From: Glycomyces xiaoerkulensis
GTDB taxonomy: Bacteria > Actinomycetota > Actinomycetes > Mycobacteriales > Micromonosporaceae
Length of the DNA: 64,000 nt
Direction: 5' to 3'
Assembly: GCF_002798405.1 (NCBI RefSeq)
Contig: NZ_PGGV01000007.1
Span: forward strand, 60,234 to 124,233
Below the pieces are notes generated by a model that saw nothing but the letters and a program-made list of their open reading frames with translations, made no database searches and was not told the DNA's origin. The translations under genes were made by a program, and so were the position numbers. Positions 32,254-46,494 of this stretch are shown here, in pieces. Position 1 is the stretch's first letter; every line of letters begins with the position of its first letter.

Positions 32254-32272
32254 GGAGCCACCTTTCGGCTCC
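32254..32272 (-). terminator. Possible terminator after sdhB
   Basis: Inverted repeat GGAGCC (32254-32259) / GGCTCC (32267-32272) with a 7-nt loop lies just after the sdhB stop. It is short and has no U-run, so this is tentative. Confidence 0.35.
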
Positions 32273-32275
32273 GTC

Positions 32276-34959
<2,684 letters not shown>

Positions 34960-34960
34960 G

Positions 34961-35698
34961 TCAACTCACCAGTCCGAACGAGACGGCCAGGGGGACGGCG
35001 GCGAATCCGGCCACGACGGTCACGGCCGTGACCAGGGCGGCGGCCCGCCAGCGGCGCCGCCACACCGCCGACGGCCCGGCGATGGTCTGGACGGCCGACC
35101 AGATGCCGTGCCGCAGGTGGAAGCCGAGCGCGACCAGCGCCGCCAGGTAGAACACGGTCACCGGCCAGCGTTCGGGCGCGAAGGTGGCCACCACCGCGCC
35201 GTAGGCGTCCGGGACGTCCTTGACCGGATTGACCGCCCGGAAGGTCAGGTCCAGCAGGTGCCAGACGACGAAGGCGGCGATCACGATCGCGCCCCACCGC
35301 ATGGTGGCCGCCGCGTGGGCCGCCTCGCCGCGGGCGGCCTTGCGGGAGGCGTACTTGACCGGGCGGGCGCGGCTCGCGCGCCGGGTCAGCGCGACCGAGG
35401 AGGCGATGTGCGCGGCGGCGGCGGCGATCAGGCCCAGCCGCATCGCCCACAGCAGGCTCTCGCGGGGCAGCAGCGGCTCGCCGAAGGTGCGCAGGCCCTC
35501 GGCGTACTCGTTCATCCGCTCCGGGCCCTCGAAGACGTGGAGGTTGCCGGCCATGTGCGCGACGATGAAGCCGACCAGGGCGATCCCGGAGACGGCCATG
35601 ATGATCTTCAGGCCGATCGAGGAGCGCCACCGGGGTGCATGGCCGGCCCCGGCCGCCGGGCCGGAGGCGGCCGGGCGCGATCTGAGTTCGGTAGACAC
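34961..35698 (-). CDS. sdhC: Succinate dehydrogenase cytochrome b subunit
   Basis: This 245-residue protein has five membrane helices and haem-ligand candidate histidines ([35 protein letters not shown]). A single cytochrome b subunit rather than SdhC+SdhD is typical of type-B complex II. The GTG start is leaderless, 6 nt after a TAGCTT box, and is first in the sdhCAB operon. Confidence 0.95.
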   Translation of the reverse strand: MSTELRSRPAASGPAAGAGHAPRWRSSIGLKIIMAVSGIALVGFIVAHMAGNLHVFEGPERMNEYAEGLRTFGEPLLPRESLLWAMRLGLIAAAAAHIASSVALTRRASRARPVKYASRKAARGEAAHAAATMRWGAIVIAAFVVWHLLDLTFRAVNPVKDVPDAYGAVVATFAPERWPVTVFYLAALVALGFHLRHGIWSAVQTIAGPSAVWRRRWRAAALVTAVTVVAGFAAVPLAVSFGLVS

Positions 35699-35704
35699 GG
35701 CCTC

Positions 35705-35735
35705 AAGCTAGAGGCGACCCTCGTCACGAGTCCAA
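35705..35735 (-). promoter_or_regulatory. sdhCAB promoter
   Basis: On the minus strand TTGGAC (35730-35735) and TAGCTT (35705-35710) are separated by 19 bp, and the -10 ends 6 nt before the sdhC GTG. It lies in the 71-bp gap shared with the divergent LysR gene. Confidence 0.5.
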
Positions 35736-35769
35736 TTCATGGACGCGGCACTTTGCATGCCGATAGGTT

Positions 35770-36702
35770 ATGAAGGTGCGTCCGCAGCAGCTCCAGGCGT
35801 TCCTCGCCGTCGCCGAAACCCGTCATTTCACGCAGGCGGCCGAAAACCTCGGTGTGACGCAACCGTCACTGAGCAAACGGATCGGCTCGCTCGAATCCGA
35901 ACTGGGCGCGGCCGTCCTCACCCGCTCCCGCGGCCGCATCGAGCTGACCGACGTCGGCCACACGCTCCTGGGCCACGCCCGCCGCATCACCGCCGCCCAC
36001 GAAGCCGCCCGCGCCGACATCGACGACGTCCTGGCCGTCCGGGCCGGCCGCCTCCGCCTCGGGGCGACCCCCAGCCTGTGCTCCTGGCTGATCGCCCCGC
36101 TCCTGGTCCGCTACCGCGAAACCCATCCGGGGGTCACCGTCGCCCTCACCGAGGGCGGCTCGGTGCAGCTCACCGAACGCCTCGCCGCCGGCGACCTCGA
36201 CCTCGCCTTCACCATCGGCGACGTCGCCGCCGAGACCGGCCTGGCCGTCCGGCCCCTGCTGGCCGAGGCGCTCGTGGTGGCCTCCGCCGCCGACCTGCCG
36301 CCCCTGACCGACCGCGACCACCTCCACCTCGCCCAGGTGCGCGAGCAGCCGTTCGTCCTCCCCGCACACGGCTACGACCTGCGCCACCTCACCATCGCCA
36401 CCTGCGAGGCCGCCGGGTTCACCCCCGCCAGCGCCGTCGACGGCGGCGCCACCGACGCCGTCGCCAGCCTCGTCGCCGCCGGCCTCGGCATCGCCCTGCT
36501 GCCGGCCATGATTGCCGCCGACGCGCCCGGCCTGCGCGCCGCACCCATCGCCCCGCCCGGCGCCAGCCGCACCATCGCGCTCGCCGCCCGCGCCGACACC
36601 CCGCTCACCAGGGCCGCCGACGCGTTCGCCGCCAGTCTCGAGGCCCACCTGACCGACCTGCACGCCTGGGGGCGCCTGCCCGAGGGCATGCGGGCGCTTT
36701 AG
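35770..36702 (+). CDS. LysR-family transcriptional regulator (divergent to sdhCAB)
   Basis: The protein has 310 residues. The N-terminal winged HTH (LQAFLAVAETRHFTQAAENL, VTQPSLSKRI) is followed by a periplasmic-binding-like effector domain (about 90-300). Its position 71 bp from sdhC, in the opposite direction, is recurrent in actinobacteria and suggests it controls complex II genes and itself. The effector is unknown. Confidence 0.92.
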   Translation: MKVRPQQLQAFLAVAETRHFTQAAENLGVTQPSLSKRIGSLESELGAAVLTRSRGRIELTDVGHTLLGHARRITAAHEAARADIDDVLAVRAGRLRLGATPSLCSWLIAPLLVRYRETHPGVTVALTEGGSVQLTERLAAGDLDLAFTIGDVAAETGLAVRPLLAEALVVASAADLPPLTDRDHLHLAQVREQPFVLPAHGYDLRHLTIATCEAAGFTPASAVDGGATDAVASLVAAGLGIALLPAMIAADAPGLRAAPIAPPGASRTIALAARADTPLTRAADAFAASLEAHLTDLHAWGRLPEGMRAL

Positions 36703-37064
36703 AGCCAGTCCCGGTCGAACATCGCCGCCGTCTGCCGCGCCGACGGCGTGCCGGCGTCCGGATCGGCCCCCGCCTCCAGCAGTGCCGCCGCCACCGCTCC
36801 GAAGTCCTTGAACACCGCCCCGGCCAGCGGCGACTGGTCCCGGTCGTTGCGCCGGTCCACATCGGCGCCGGCCCCGATCAGCGCCCGGACGGTGTCGGCG
36901 TGGCCGTGGTAGGCCGCCAGCATCAGCAGCGAATCGCCCGACCCGTTCACCAGGTCCACCGGCAGGCCGGCCTCCACGAACCGCATCAGCCGCTCGGTCC
37001 GCCCGGTCCGGGCCAGGTCGAAGGCCGCCTCGGCGATCTGCCGGAAATCCTCTTCATCGCTCAC
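36699..37064 (-). CDS. Ankyrin-repeat protein
   Basis: The protein has 121 residues from a GTG. Three ankyrin repeats are visible: NGSGDSLLMLAAYHGHADTV, NDRDQSPLAGAVFKDFGAVA, and a partial third. It is small and cytoplasmic, a protein-protein interaction module. It overlaps the LysR stop by 4 bp in convergent orientation. The partner is unknown. Confidence 0.85.
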   Translation of the reverse strand: MSDEEDFRQIAEAAFDLARTGRTERLMRFVEAGLPVDLVNGSGDSLLMLAAYHGHADTVRALIGAGADVDRRNDRDQSPLAGAVFKDFGAVAAALLEAGADPDAGTPSARQTAAMFDRDWL

Positions 37065-37189
37065 GCCAGACAGCTTGACACACCGCCGAGGGGGCCGCCG
37101 GTGCGTCGCCGTACTCGCCGTTACCCGACACCCGGGCGTCAGGAAGGCGCTGTCCTGCGGTTTCACCCTCCAGGATGTCGGGTGGGGTA

Positions 37190-37218
37190 TTGACATCGCT
37201 ACGAGTGCTGGCAAAGAT
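37190..37218 (+). promoter_or_regulatory. Sigma-70-type promoter before the 84-residue ORF
   Basis: TTGACA (37190-37195), 17-bp spacer, AAAGAT (37213-37218). The start codon is about 86 nt downstream, so the transcript would have a real leader, unlike many others in this window. Confidence 0.5.
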
Positions 37219-37304
37219 GGAGGCTCCGGTGCGCCCGGCGAGCAGCCGGCACTCGATCGCGGACGCGCCGTCACGGTGGGACACAACATGGTGAGGACTC
37301 GCGT

Positions 37305-37559
37305 ATGAACGAGCCGAAGATTCTGGGTCAATTCCAACTAGAGCACCGCACCATCCAAGTCAGCGGCGACGCCGGCGGCGGGACCGTATGGCTCCAACGC
37401 GTCCATCCCGATCCGCCCATGGCGCTCGGATGCGTCGTCGAACTCGGCTCCCCGACCCCCCGGCTGCGCCTCTACCGGGCCGAATGGTCCGACACGATCC
37501 GGGACGAAGCCAAAGAACGCACCATAGCGGTCTGGAAAACCGCCCGCACGACCGGATGA
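37305..37559 (+). CDS. Small hypothetical protein
   Basis: This 84-residue soluble protein has a beta-rich pattern (ILGQFQLEHRTIQVSGD, VVELGSPTPRLRLYRAEW). There is a good promoter upstream and normal codon use for this region. No family is recognised. A Shine-Dalgarno is weak (GAGGAC at about -12). Confidence 0.6.
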   Translation: MNEPKILGQFQLEHRTIQVSGDAGGGTVWLQRVHPDPPMALGCVVELGSPTPRLRLYRAEWSDTIRDEAKERTIAVWKTARTTG

Positions 37560-37579
37560 ACAGGCTGGGCCGCGCCCCG

Positions 37580-38722
37580 CTAGGCGGCGCGGCCCAGCGC
37601 CCGCAGCACCCCCGACGCCTTCGCCTCCGCCTCGGCCACCTCCGCGGCCGGCTCGGAACGCCACGTGATGCCGCCCCCGGCCCACACGTGCACCCGGCGC
37701 GCATCGACCGCCACCGTGCGGATCGTCAGCCCCAGACCCAGCCGCCCGCCCGAGAAGAACCCCAGCGCCCCCATCGCCGGACCCCGCCCCACCGGCTCCA
37801 GCCGACCGACCAGGTCGAGCATCGCCAGCTTCGGGGTGCCGGTCACCGACCCCGGCGGGCACATCGCCCGCAGCACCGCCGCCAGATCCAGCCCGGCCGC
37901 CACCCGGGCGGTCACCGTCGACTCCGCCTGCCACAGATCGGCCCAGCGCCGCACCGTGAACAGCCCCTCGACCGCCACCGAACCCGGCACCGCCACCCGC
38001 GCCAGGTCATTGCGCTCCAGATCCACGATCATCACATGCTCGGCGCGCTCCTTGACCGACCCCACCAGCGCCGCCCGCCCGGCCGCCCCGGCCGGAGCGG
38101 TGCCCTTGATCGGGAACGTGGAAGCCCGGCCCTCCTCCAGACGCAGGAAGCACTCCGGCGAACCCGAGGCGACCATCCAGTCCTCCCCGGCGACCACCCC
38201 GCCCCAGGCGGCACCCTCCACCGCGCCCAGCGCCGCCGCGGCCGCACCCGGATCGCCGGCCCAAGCCGCCGACCGGTGCCCGACCACGCACGCCTGATAC
38301 ACATCACCGCGCCCGATCGCCTCCTGCACCGCCGCGACCGCCTTGGCATGATCGGCCTCGCTCCACGACCGCCGCCACGGCCCGGCGGCGAACCCGCCCC
38401 CGACCGACCGGGCACGCCGCTCCCCGTGCGCATAGGCGATCAGCGCCACATCCGGCACCGCCGGCACCGGCGAAGGCGCCCCCGTCTCGGCCCCGACCAT
38501 CGCCGCCCCGGCCGCCGCCGAGACCATCACCGCCACCCCGCACACCGAACCGTCCGCACCCGTATGCGGACGATCGAAACGCTCGCAGAAATCGGCCACC
38601 AACCGGGCCGGATCCCCGCCCTCGCCGAGCCGCCACTCGCACCGCTCGATCTCGACCAGGCGGTCCCGGCAGTCCTCGGCCACACCCGGAGGAGCACTGC
38701 GCACCGTCGAGAAGCTCGCCAT
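37580..38722 (-). CDS. pabB: Chorismate-binding enzyme, aminodeoxychorismate synthase component I type
   Basis: This 380-residue enzyme has the MST (menaquinone/siderophore/tryptophan) fold. FPIKGTAP carries the Lys found in aminodeoxychorismate synthase, where anthranilate synthase has Ala in PIAGT. SVKERAEHVMIVDLERNDL, PPGSVTGTPKLAM and AGGGITWRSEP complete the active site. The expected product is 4-amino-4-deoxychorismate for folate or a secondary metabolite. No glutaminase (PabA) or lyase (PabC) is adjacent. The start at MASFS is chosen over one 14 codons upstream. The coding strand is G/T-rich at third positions, unlike typical genes here. Confidence 0.88.
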   Translation of the reverse strand: MASFSTVRSAPPGVAEDCRDRLVEIERCEWRLGEGGDPARLVADFCERFDRPHTGADGSVCGVAVMVSAAAGAAMVGAETGAPSPVPAVPDVALIAYAHGERRARSVGGGFAAGPWRRSWSEADHAKAVAAVQEAIGRGDVYQACVVGHRSAAWAGDPGAAAAALGAVEGAAWGGVVAGEDWMVASGSPECFLRLEEGRASTFPIKGTAPAGAAGRAALVGSVKERAEHVMIVDLERNDLARVAVPGSVAVEGLFTVRRWADLWQAESTVTARVAAGLDLAAVLRAMCPPGSVTGTPKLAMLDLVGRLEPVGRGPAMGALGFFSGGRLGLGLTIRTVAVDARRVHVWAGGGITWRSEPAAEVAEAEAKASGVLRALGRAA

Positions 38723-38795
38723 ACCCCAAGTGTGAGCGCCACTCAAGCCCCTGGGTATCGGCACCGCCCACCCGAGTGCCGCAATTCACCAGCCG

Positions 38796-40478
38796 CTAAC
38801 GCAGCACCTCCACCAGATCCTCCGACACCGCCGCCTCGATGTACGAACCCCCCGTGGCCTCGGCGATCGCCGACAGATTGCCCGCATCGGCCGACCCGAA
38901 CCCCACCGTGTGCACCCGCACCGACCCCGGCCGCTCCGCCAGCGTCTCGGCCGTCTCCTCGATCGTCGGCGCACTGACCGTATCGACACCGCCATTGGTC
39001 AGCACCACCACCGCATACTCACCGCCACCGTCACCGGCCCGCTCACTCATGAACTCGTGCGCATCCATCACCGTGTCGAACAGCGGCGAACCCCCCGGAT
39101 ACAGCGAATTCTGCGACAACGCCCAGAGCTGATCCTCCAACCCGACCCGCTCATCACCCGACAACTCGGCCGGCTCGACCACCTCCCGCCAATGGTCCTC
39201 CGAACCGGCACCGACCCCGAACTCCCACAACCCCACCCGGGCCGAGTCCTCGAACTCGTACAACAACGACACCGCCGCCCGGATCGCCGCATCACCGGCC
39301 GAAACCGACTCACCGCCGTACTCCACCGACTCCGACCCGACCGACGCCGACCGGTCCACCACCATCAGCACATGCAGATCCCGCCGCATCGACCGCCACT
39401 GCCACACCGCCTCCCGCACCGTCTCACCGGTGATCGCCCCCGCCGACGACACCCCCGGCTCCACCGGCGAAATCCCCGCACCCTCGAACTGAGACAACGC
39501 CTCCGAAGACTGCAGATACTCCCCGAACATCCGCGCGATCGACGCATCACTGGCCGACACCCAACCGGCCCCGTCCAACACCAGATACGGATACACCGCA
39601 TCCAACTCCGCACCACCCGGCGTCACCGGCACGAACTGGAAATCCAGATCCGAAGACGCATTCACAGCCTCCACCTGGTAATCCAACGCCGTATACACAT
39701 CGGCGAACCCCAACGGATCATCCGAATCCAGCGCCTCCGAAAACAACTGCCGGGCACTGTCACCCCACCGACCCGCATCGACCGCCGCACCGTACCGCCG
39801 CATCGCCTCCCCATCGACCCCGCCGGCACCGTCGCTGACCGCATTCAACATCGCCTGCAACCCCTCGGTCGACGCACGCGGATCCGCACCCGCCAACGTC
39901 ACCGAACCGGCCTCGGCCGCCTCCAACACCTCAGACCACGACGGCGGCTGACCACCCAGCCAACCCAACTCCGCAGCCGTCGGCTCCGGCACCGCCAACA
40001 CCGACTTCGACTCCCCCAGCACCACCGGCTCCGACGAGAAATAATCCGCCGTCACCTCCGTGCCCGACACCCACTCCGGCCACACATCCGAATCCGGCAC
40101 CCACGCAATCGGCAACGGCCCCACCGACACCGTGCTCCAATCTCCCGTCAGGTTCTGCGACGCCTCCACCGCCCCGACCGGGTTCACCTCCACCCCCACG
40201 CACTGACCGTCCAGCTCCGGATTCCCCCGCTCCCACTCCAGCGCCAAATCCTCCAACGTCCCCGCGATATTCTCAGCCGCCGCCACCGACACCCGATGCG
40301 TATCCCCACCGCAGCCGGCACGCAACAACAGCACGAAACCAGTGGTCAACCCCGAGGCCACCAACACGCACACCAACGTGATCACGATCCACGGCGCCAC
40401 CGGCAACCGCGACCCGCCTCTCTTCCGCCGCCGACCGGTACGGTGCGACTTCACTGCACGCGTGTGCCCGAAAACCAT
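38796..40478 (-). CDS. Membrane-anchored solute-binding-like protein with von Willebrand A domain
   Basis: The protein has 560 residues. A basic N-terminus is followed by one membrane helix (about 29-55), so the rest is extracellular. Residues about 60-340 resemble a periplasmic-binding (SBP type) fold. Residues about 360-560 are a VWA domain with the MIDAS motif DRSAS (about 374), later Thr/Asp positions (GGSPLFDTV), and LTNGGVDT. A metal-dependent adhesion or binding role is inferred. AGGAG 6 nt upstream favours ATG 40478 over GTG 40481. It lies 79 bp after gcvP and shares its unusual strand composition. Confidence 0.85.
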   Translation of the reverse strand: MVFGHTRAVKSHRTGRRRKRGGSRLPVAPWIVITLVCVLVASGLTTGFVLLLRAGCGGDTHRVSVAAAENIAGTLEDLALEWERGNPELDGQCVGVEVNPVGAVEASQNLTGDWSTVSVGPLPIAWVPDSDVWPEWVSGTEVTADYFSSEPVVLGESKSVLAVPEPTAAELGWLGGQPPSWSEVLEAAEAGSVTLAGADPRASTEGLQAMLNAVSDGAGGVDGEAMRRYGAAVDAGRWGDSARQLFSEALDSDDPLGFADVYTALDYQVEAVNASSDLDFQFVPVTPGGAELDAVYPYLVLDGAGWVSASDASIARMFGEYLQSSEALSQFEGAGISPVEPGVSSAGAITGETVREAVWQWRSMRRDLHVLMVVDRSASVGSESVEYGGESVSAGDAAIRAAVSLLYEFEDSARVGLWEFGVGAGSEDHWREVVEPAELSGDERVGLEDQLWALSQNSLYPGGSPLFDTVMDAHEFMSERAGDGGGEYAVVVLTNGGVDTVSAPTIEETAETLAERPGSVRVHTVGFGSADAGNLSAIAEATGGSYIEAAVSEDLVEVLR

Positions 40479-40557
40479 CACTCACTCCTGGGGGAACTGT
40501 CGCCAGCCAGTGTAGAACCACCCGACAGACCCAGCCCCACCCCGGCCGAACGGCTCC

Positions 40558-43401
<2,844 letters not shown>

Positions 43402-43409
43402 GAAGACGA

Positions 43410-43454
43410 CCTCCGGTGACAGTGCTGCGTTGGCGTCCCCTCATCTGTCACCGG
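43410..43454 (-). promoter_or_regulatory. Shine-Dalgarno-overlapping hairpin of the gcvP leader
   Basis: A perfect 10-bp stem (43413-43422 with 43445-43454, 22-nt loop) lies between the riboswitch and gcvP. The downstream arm ends inside the gcvP ribosome-binding site GGAGG (43410-43414), so folding would hide part of it. This looks like a translational expression platform. Confidence 0.6.
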
Positions 43455-43490
43455 CGCTGCGGCGCGGCTTCAGAGCGGCCATATCCGGGC

Positions 43491-43590
43491 GGTCCTGGTA
43501 CCTGAGAGCTTCGGAGAGGGACTTGCCCCTTCGGTGCCGCGTGCCTGCGCTTCGGCGAGCGTCAGCCCGGCTGCGGTCTCTCCCGTCCGG
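43491..43590 (-). promoter_or_regulatory. Glycine riboswitch
   Basis: Read on the minus strand, the leader contains GGGAGAGACCGCAG, then CACCGAAGGGGCAAG, then CTCTCAGGTACCAGGACCG, in the order and spacing of the glycine (gcvT) aptamer. It lies about 90 nt upstream of gcvP and should raise gcvP expression when glycine is plentiful. Only one clear aptamer is seen. Confidence 0.88.
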
Positions 43591-43608
43591 TTTTCCGGCT
43601 CTGCGCAC

Positions 43609-43614
43609 ATCGTA
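43609..43614 (-). promoter_or_regulatory. Possible -10 (TACGAT) for the riboswitch-gcvP transcript
   Basis: TACGAT on the minus strand lies directly after the MerR stop and about 20 nt before the aptamer; a weak TCGACG stands 18 bp upstream. It would give gcvP its own promoter. Confidence 0.4.
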
Positions 43615-43616
43615 TG

Positions 43617-44183
43617 TCAGGATGCGGTGCGTCGTCGATCGGGCACGGGGCCGCCTCCGGCGCGCCCGGTCCCGTGGGCCTGCTCGGGCGGGTGGAGCCG
43701 GGTGGGCGCGGTGATCGGCGCCTCCCCGGGGAGGGTGGCCAGGCGGCCCATGACCTCGGTGACGGTCGAACGGACGGCGATGCCGAAGACGCCCTGGCCG
43801 CCGCGCAGCAGGTCGATGACCTCGCCGGCCGACCGGCACTCGTAGACGGTGGATCCGTCGGACATGAGCGTGATCTCGGCCAGGTCCTTCACGCCGCGGC
43901 GGCGCAGTGCATTGACGGCCTTGCGGATGTTCCGCAGGGAGACGCCGGCGTCCAGCAGGCGCTTGATGACCTTCAGGACGATGATGTCGCGGAAGGAGTA
44001 GAGCCGGTTCGATCCCGAACCGGCCGCGGGGCGCACGCTCGGTTCGACCAGTCCGGTGCGGGCCCAGTAGTCGAGCTGCCGATAGGAGATGCCGACCACC
44101 CGGCAGGCGGCGGTGCCGCGCCAGCCGCGGATCTGCGAGAGGGGCACCTGGTTCCGGCCGATCGATTCACTGTGGGCATCCAT
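43617..44183 (-). CDS. MerR-family regulator (Rv1830-like)
   Basis: The protein has 188 residues. The region GISYRQLDYWARTGLVEPS, GSGSNRLYSFRDIIVLKVIK and RRRGVKDLAEITLMSDG, GGQGVFGIAV is the signature of the mycobacterial Rv1830 group, described as a cell-division/growth regulator. The HTH is N-terminal and the C-terminus is Pro/Arg-rich and disordered. It sits between gcvP and the bifunctional nuclease gene as in mycobacteria. Confidence 0.92.
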   Translation of the reverse strand: MDAHSESIGRNQVPLSQIRGWRGTAACRVVGISYRQLDYWARTGLVEPSVRPAAGSGSNRLYSFRDIIVLKVIKRLLDAGVSLRNIRKAVNALRRRGVKDLAEITLMSDGSTVYECRSAGEVIDLLRGGQGVFGIAVRSTVTEVMGRLATLPGEAPITAPTRLHPPEQAHGTGRAGGGPVPDRRRTAS

Positions 44184-44289
44184 CGCGTCCTCCGCACGCC
44201 AACTGGGCTCTTCGAAGGAGCGTAACGCCCGAACACAGCACAATGGGCCGAACCAGAATATTGCTCGACCGGTCGGCGGGGGGTGCGGC

Positions 44290-44760
44290 TCAGTGGTGTT
44301 CGTCGAAGTCCTCGGGCGAGACCTCCTCGAGGAATTCCCGGAACTTCTCCACCTCGTCCTCCTGAGTGTCGGGCAGGACCACACCCGCCTCGTCGAGGAC
44401 CTCCTCGGCGCACCAGATCGGGGCGTCGGCCCGCAGCGCGAGCGCGATCGCGTCCGAGGAGCGCGAGGGGACGCGGGTCTTGTCGTTCAGCAGCAGTTCG
44501 GCGAAGTAGATCGTGTCGCGGAGTTCGATGATCTCCACGGCCGTGAGCGTCGCCTCGAGCGCCTTGAGGATGTCGCGCATCAGGTCGTGGGTGAGCGGGC
44601 GGGACAGTTGGACGTCCTGCTGCTGGTAGGCGATCGCCGCCGCCTCGACCGTGCCGATCCAGATCGGCAGGTAGCGGTTGCCGTCGTTCTCTTTGAGCAG
44701 GACTACCGGTTGGTTGCTCGGGAGTTCCACGCGGACCCCGACTACGGTCATCATCCGCAC
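44290..44760 (-). CDS. Bifunctional nuclease (BFN/DUF151) family protein
   Basis: The protein has 156 residues. The DUF151 core is evident: VELPSNQPVVLLKENDGNRY, LPIWIGTVEAAAIA, and SSDAIALALRADAPIW. It is equivalent to Rv1829. The plant BFN family has nuclease activity; the bacterial role is unclear. GGAGG (44768-44772) is 7 nt from the GTG at 44760, which is chosen over ATG codons 2 and 3 positions downstream. The acidic C-terminal tail ends in EHH. Confidence 0.92.
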   Translation of the reverse strand: MRMMTVVGVRVELPSNQPVVLLKENDGNRYLPIWIGTVEAAAIAYQQQDVQLSRPLTHDLMRDILKALEATLTAVEIIELRDTIYFAELLLNDKTRVPSRSSDAIALALRADAPIWCAEEVLDEAGVVLPDTQEDEVEKFREFLEEVSPEDFDEHH

Positions 44761-44891
44761 CTGTTCGCCTCCAACGGGTGCCTCGTCGCCGACCGGACCC
44801 GTGCCGGGTGTCGCCGCACGGGCCCCATGTCTCTCAGCCTACTCGCATAACATTCGATGTGAACCGAGCGGACGGCATCGGACCTCGGGGA

Positions 44892-45329
44892 TCAGGCCGC
44901 GGCCGGCTTCGGGCCGCTGATGAAGACCAGGCGGAACTTGCCGATCTGCACCTCGTCGCCGTTGCCGAGCGTGGCCGTCTCCACGCGTTCACGGTTGACA
45001 TAGGTGCCGTTGAGGCTGCCGACGTCGCGGACGGTGAATCCGGGGGTGTCGCGGTGGAATTCGGCGTGGCGCCGGGATACGGTCACGTCGTCGAGGAAGA
45101 TGTCGGAGTCGGGATGCCGGCCCGACGTGGTCACTTCCGTGTTCAGCAGGAAGCGGGCGCCGGCGTTCGGTCCACGGCGGACTACCAGCAGCGCGGTTCC
45201 CGCCGGCAGCGAATCTGCCAGCCGAGCAGAGTTCAGCTCCGCGTCGACCTCGCCACTCTCCTGCAGAGCGGAGAGGTTCATCGTGGCCGTCACATCCGGC
45301 GGAGGGAACTCGTCATTCGAACGCGTCAT
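44892..45329 (-). CDS. garA: FHA-domain regulator of TCA/glutamate metabolism
   Basis: The protein has 145 residues. The FHA domain (about 47-135) has GRHPDSDIFLDDVTVSRRHAEF and the SLNGTYVN motif that bind phosphothreonine. The N-terminal tail holds a Thr-containing DVTATMNLSAL segment where GarA/OdhI carry the ETT phosphosite; the exact ETT sequence is not conserved. In relatives, phosphorylation by PknB/PknG controls inhibition of 2-oxoglutarate dehydrogenase. It lies 34 bp from gcvH, as in M. tuberculosis Rv1827-Rv1826. Confidence 0.93.
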   Translation of the reverse strand: MTRSNDEFPPPDVTATMNLSALQESGEVDAELNSARLADSLPAGTALLVVRRGPNAGARFLLNTEVTTSGRHPDSDIFLDDVTVSRRHAEFHRDTPGFTVRDVGSLNGTYVNRERVETATLGNGDEVQIGKFRLVFISGPKPAAA

Positions 45330-45363
45330 GGATTGCCACCTTCTACAAGTCTGGACCCTCTGG

Positions 45364-45741
45364 TCACTCCGTAAGCTTCGCATACGCGCCAGCGTCGAGC
45401 AAAGCAGCGAGCGAGCCCGAATCCTCGACTTCGATGTCGAACATCCAGCCCGCCTGATAGGGGTCGCTGTTCACCAATTCCGGGGATTCCGACAGTTCGT
45501 CATTACATGTCAGGATCTTACCGGTGACAGGAGCGTACACGTCGGAGACGCTCTTGGTCGATTCGACTTCGCCGATCACGTCCCCGGACCGCACCTCGGC
45601 GCCGGCCTCCGGGAGCTGCACGAAGACCACGTCGCCGAGCGAGTTCTGGGCGAAGTCGGTGATGCCGACGCGGACGGTGCCGCCCTCGCGCTGCTCGATC
45701 CACTCGTGTTCGGCGGTGTAGCGCAACTGCTCCGGAATCAC
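45364..45741 (-). CDS. gcvH: Glycine cleavage system H protein
   Basis: The 125-residue lipoyl carrier has the lipoyl-Lys in VIGEVESTKSVSDVYAPVTG (ESTKS, Lys about residue 63), preceded by YTAEHEWIE and followed by NSDPYQAGWM. It receives the aminomethyl group from GcvP. GTG start with GGGGAG upstream. No gcvT is in the window; it must lie elsewhere. Confidence 0.96.
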   Translation of the reverse strand: MIPEQLRYTAEHEWIEQREGGTVRVGITDFAQNSLGDVVFVQLPEAGAEVRSGDVIGEVESTKSVSDVYAPVTGKILTCNDELSESPELVNSDPYQAGWMFDIEVEDSGSLAALLDAGAYAKLTE

Positions 45742-45891
45742 CTGGTGCTCCCCTCTGAGAAGGCCGCCGAGCGGCGGGCCGGACGCACATGACCGTATCG
45801 CTCACCCGGATGCGGCCGTCGGCGGGTCCGCTTCAGGGTGATCATGCCAATCTAGCCGGTGGCGTTGCCACGCTTCGGGAGCCTCGCCGTG

Positions 45892-46494
45892 TCAGGCGGC
45901 CGCGCGGGCGCGGGCGCGCCCGGAGCGGAGCAGGCCGCCGGCCTGGCGGAGGTAGACGAACGCGGCCAGCCAGTACAGGCCCAGGCCCCACCAGGCGAGG
46001 GCCCAGCCCAGCGGGGCGGCCCAGGTGGTGGCGTCGTCGCCCAGGCCGGCGACGACCAGCACCGGGAACGACATGAACACCACGGTGGTCGCGCACTTGC
46101 CGAGGAAGTGGACCTGCGGCGGGGCGTAGCCGTACCAGCGCAGGAGCACGACCAGGCTGACCAGGACGGTCTCGCGGGCGAGGACCGCGATGGTGAACAG
46201 CCACGGCAGCAGGCCCATGAAGGTCAGGGCGAGCAGCGCGGTGAGGATGTAGAGCCGGTCGACCAGCGGGTCGAGCAGGCGGCCGAGCCTGGAGACCTGG
46301 TTGAGGCGGCGGGCCAACTGCCCGTCGACCCAGTCGGTGCCGCCGCCGATGGCCAGGACCGCCGCCGCCTGCCAGTAGTACTCGGTGGCCATCAGCAGGT
46401 AGCAGAACAGCGGGATACCGGCCAGACGGATCGCGGTGACCAGGTTCGGCCACGTCCAGACCCCCCAGCCGGTGGGCGCTGCTGCGTTACTCAA
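45892..46494 (-). CDS. CDP-alcohol phosphatidyltransferase (PgsA2-like)
   Basis: This 200-residue membrane enzyme has the signature D-G-x2-A-R-x8-G-x3-D-x3-D visible as DGQLARRLNQVSRLGRLLDPLVDR. It transfers a phosphatidyl group from CDP-diacylglycerol to an alcohol. The position beside gcvH matches Rv1822 (annotated pgsA2). Substrate (glycerol phosphate, inositol phosphate or a lysophospholipid) is not deducible. The TTG start has AGAGGA about 6 nt upstream. Confidence 0.9.
   Translation of the reverse strand: MSNAAAPTGWGVWTWPNLVTAIRLAGIPLFCYLLMATEYYWQAAAVLAIGGGTDWVDGQLARRLNQVSRLGRLLDPLVDRLYILTALLALTFMGLLPWLFTIAVLARETVLVSLVVLLRWYGYAPPQVHFLGKCATTVVFMSFPVLVVAGLGDDATTWAAPLGWALAWWGLGLYWLAAFVYLRQAGGLLRSGRARARAAA

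Noticed and set aside
43441..43613. Second glycine aptamer in tandem
   Set aside because: Only one set of aptamer core motifs is visible; the downstream part forms the ribosome-site hairpin instead.
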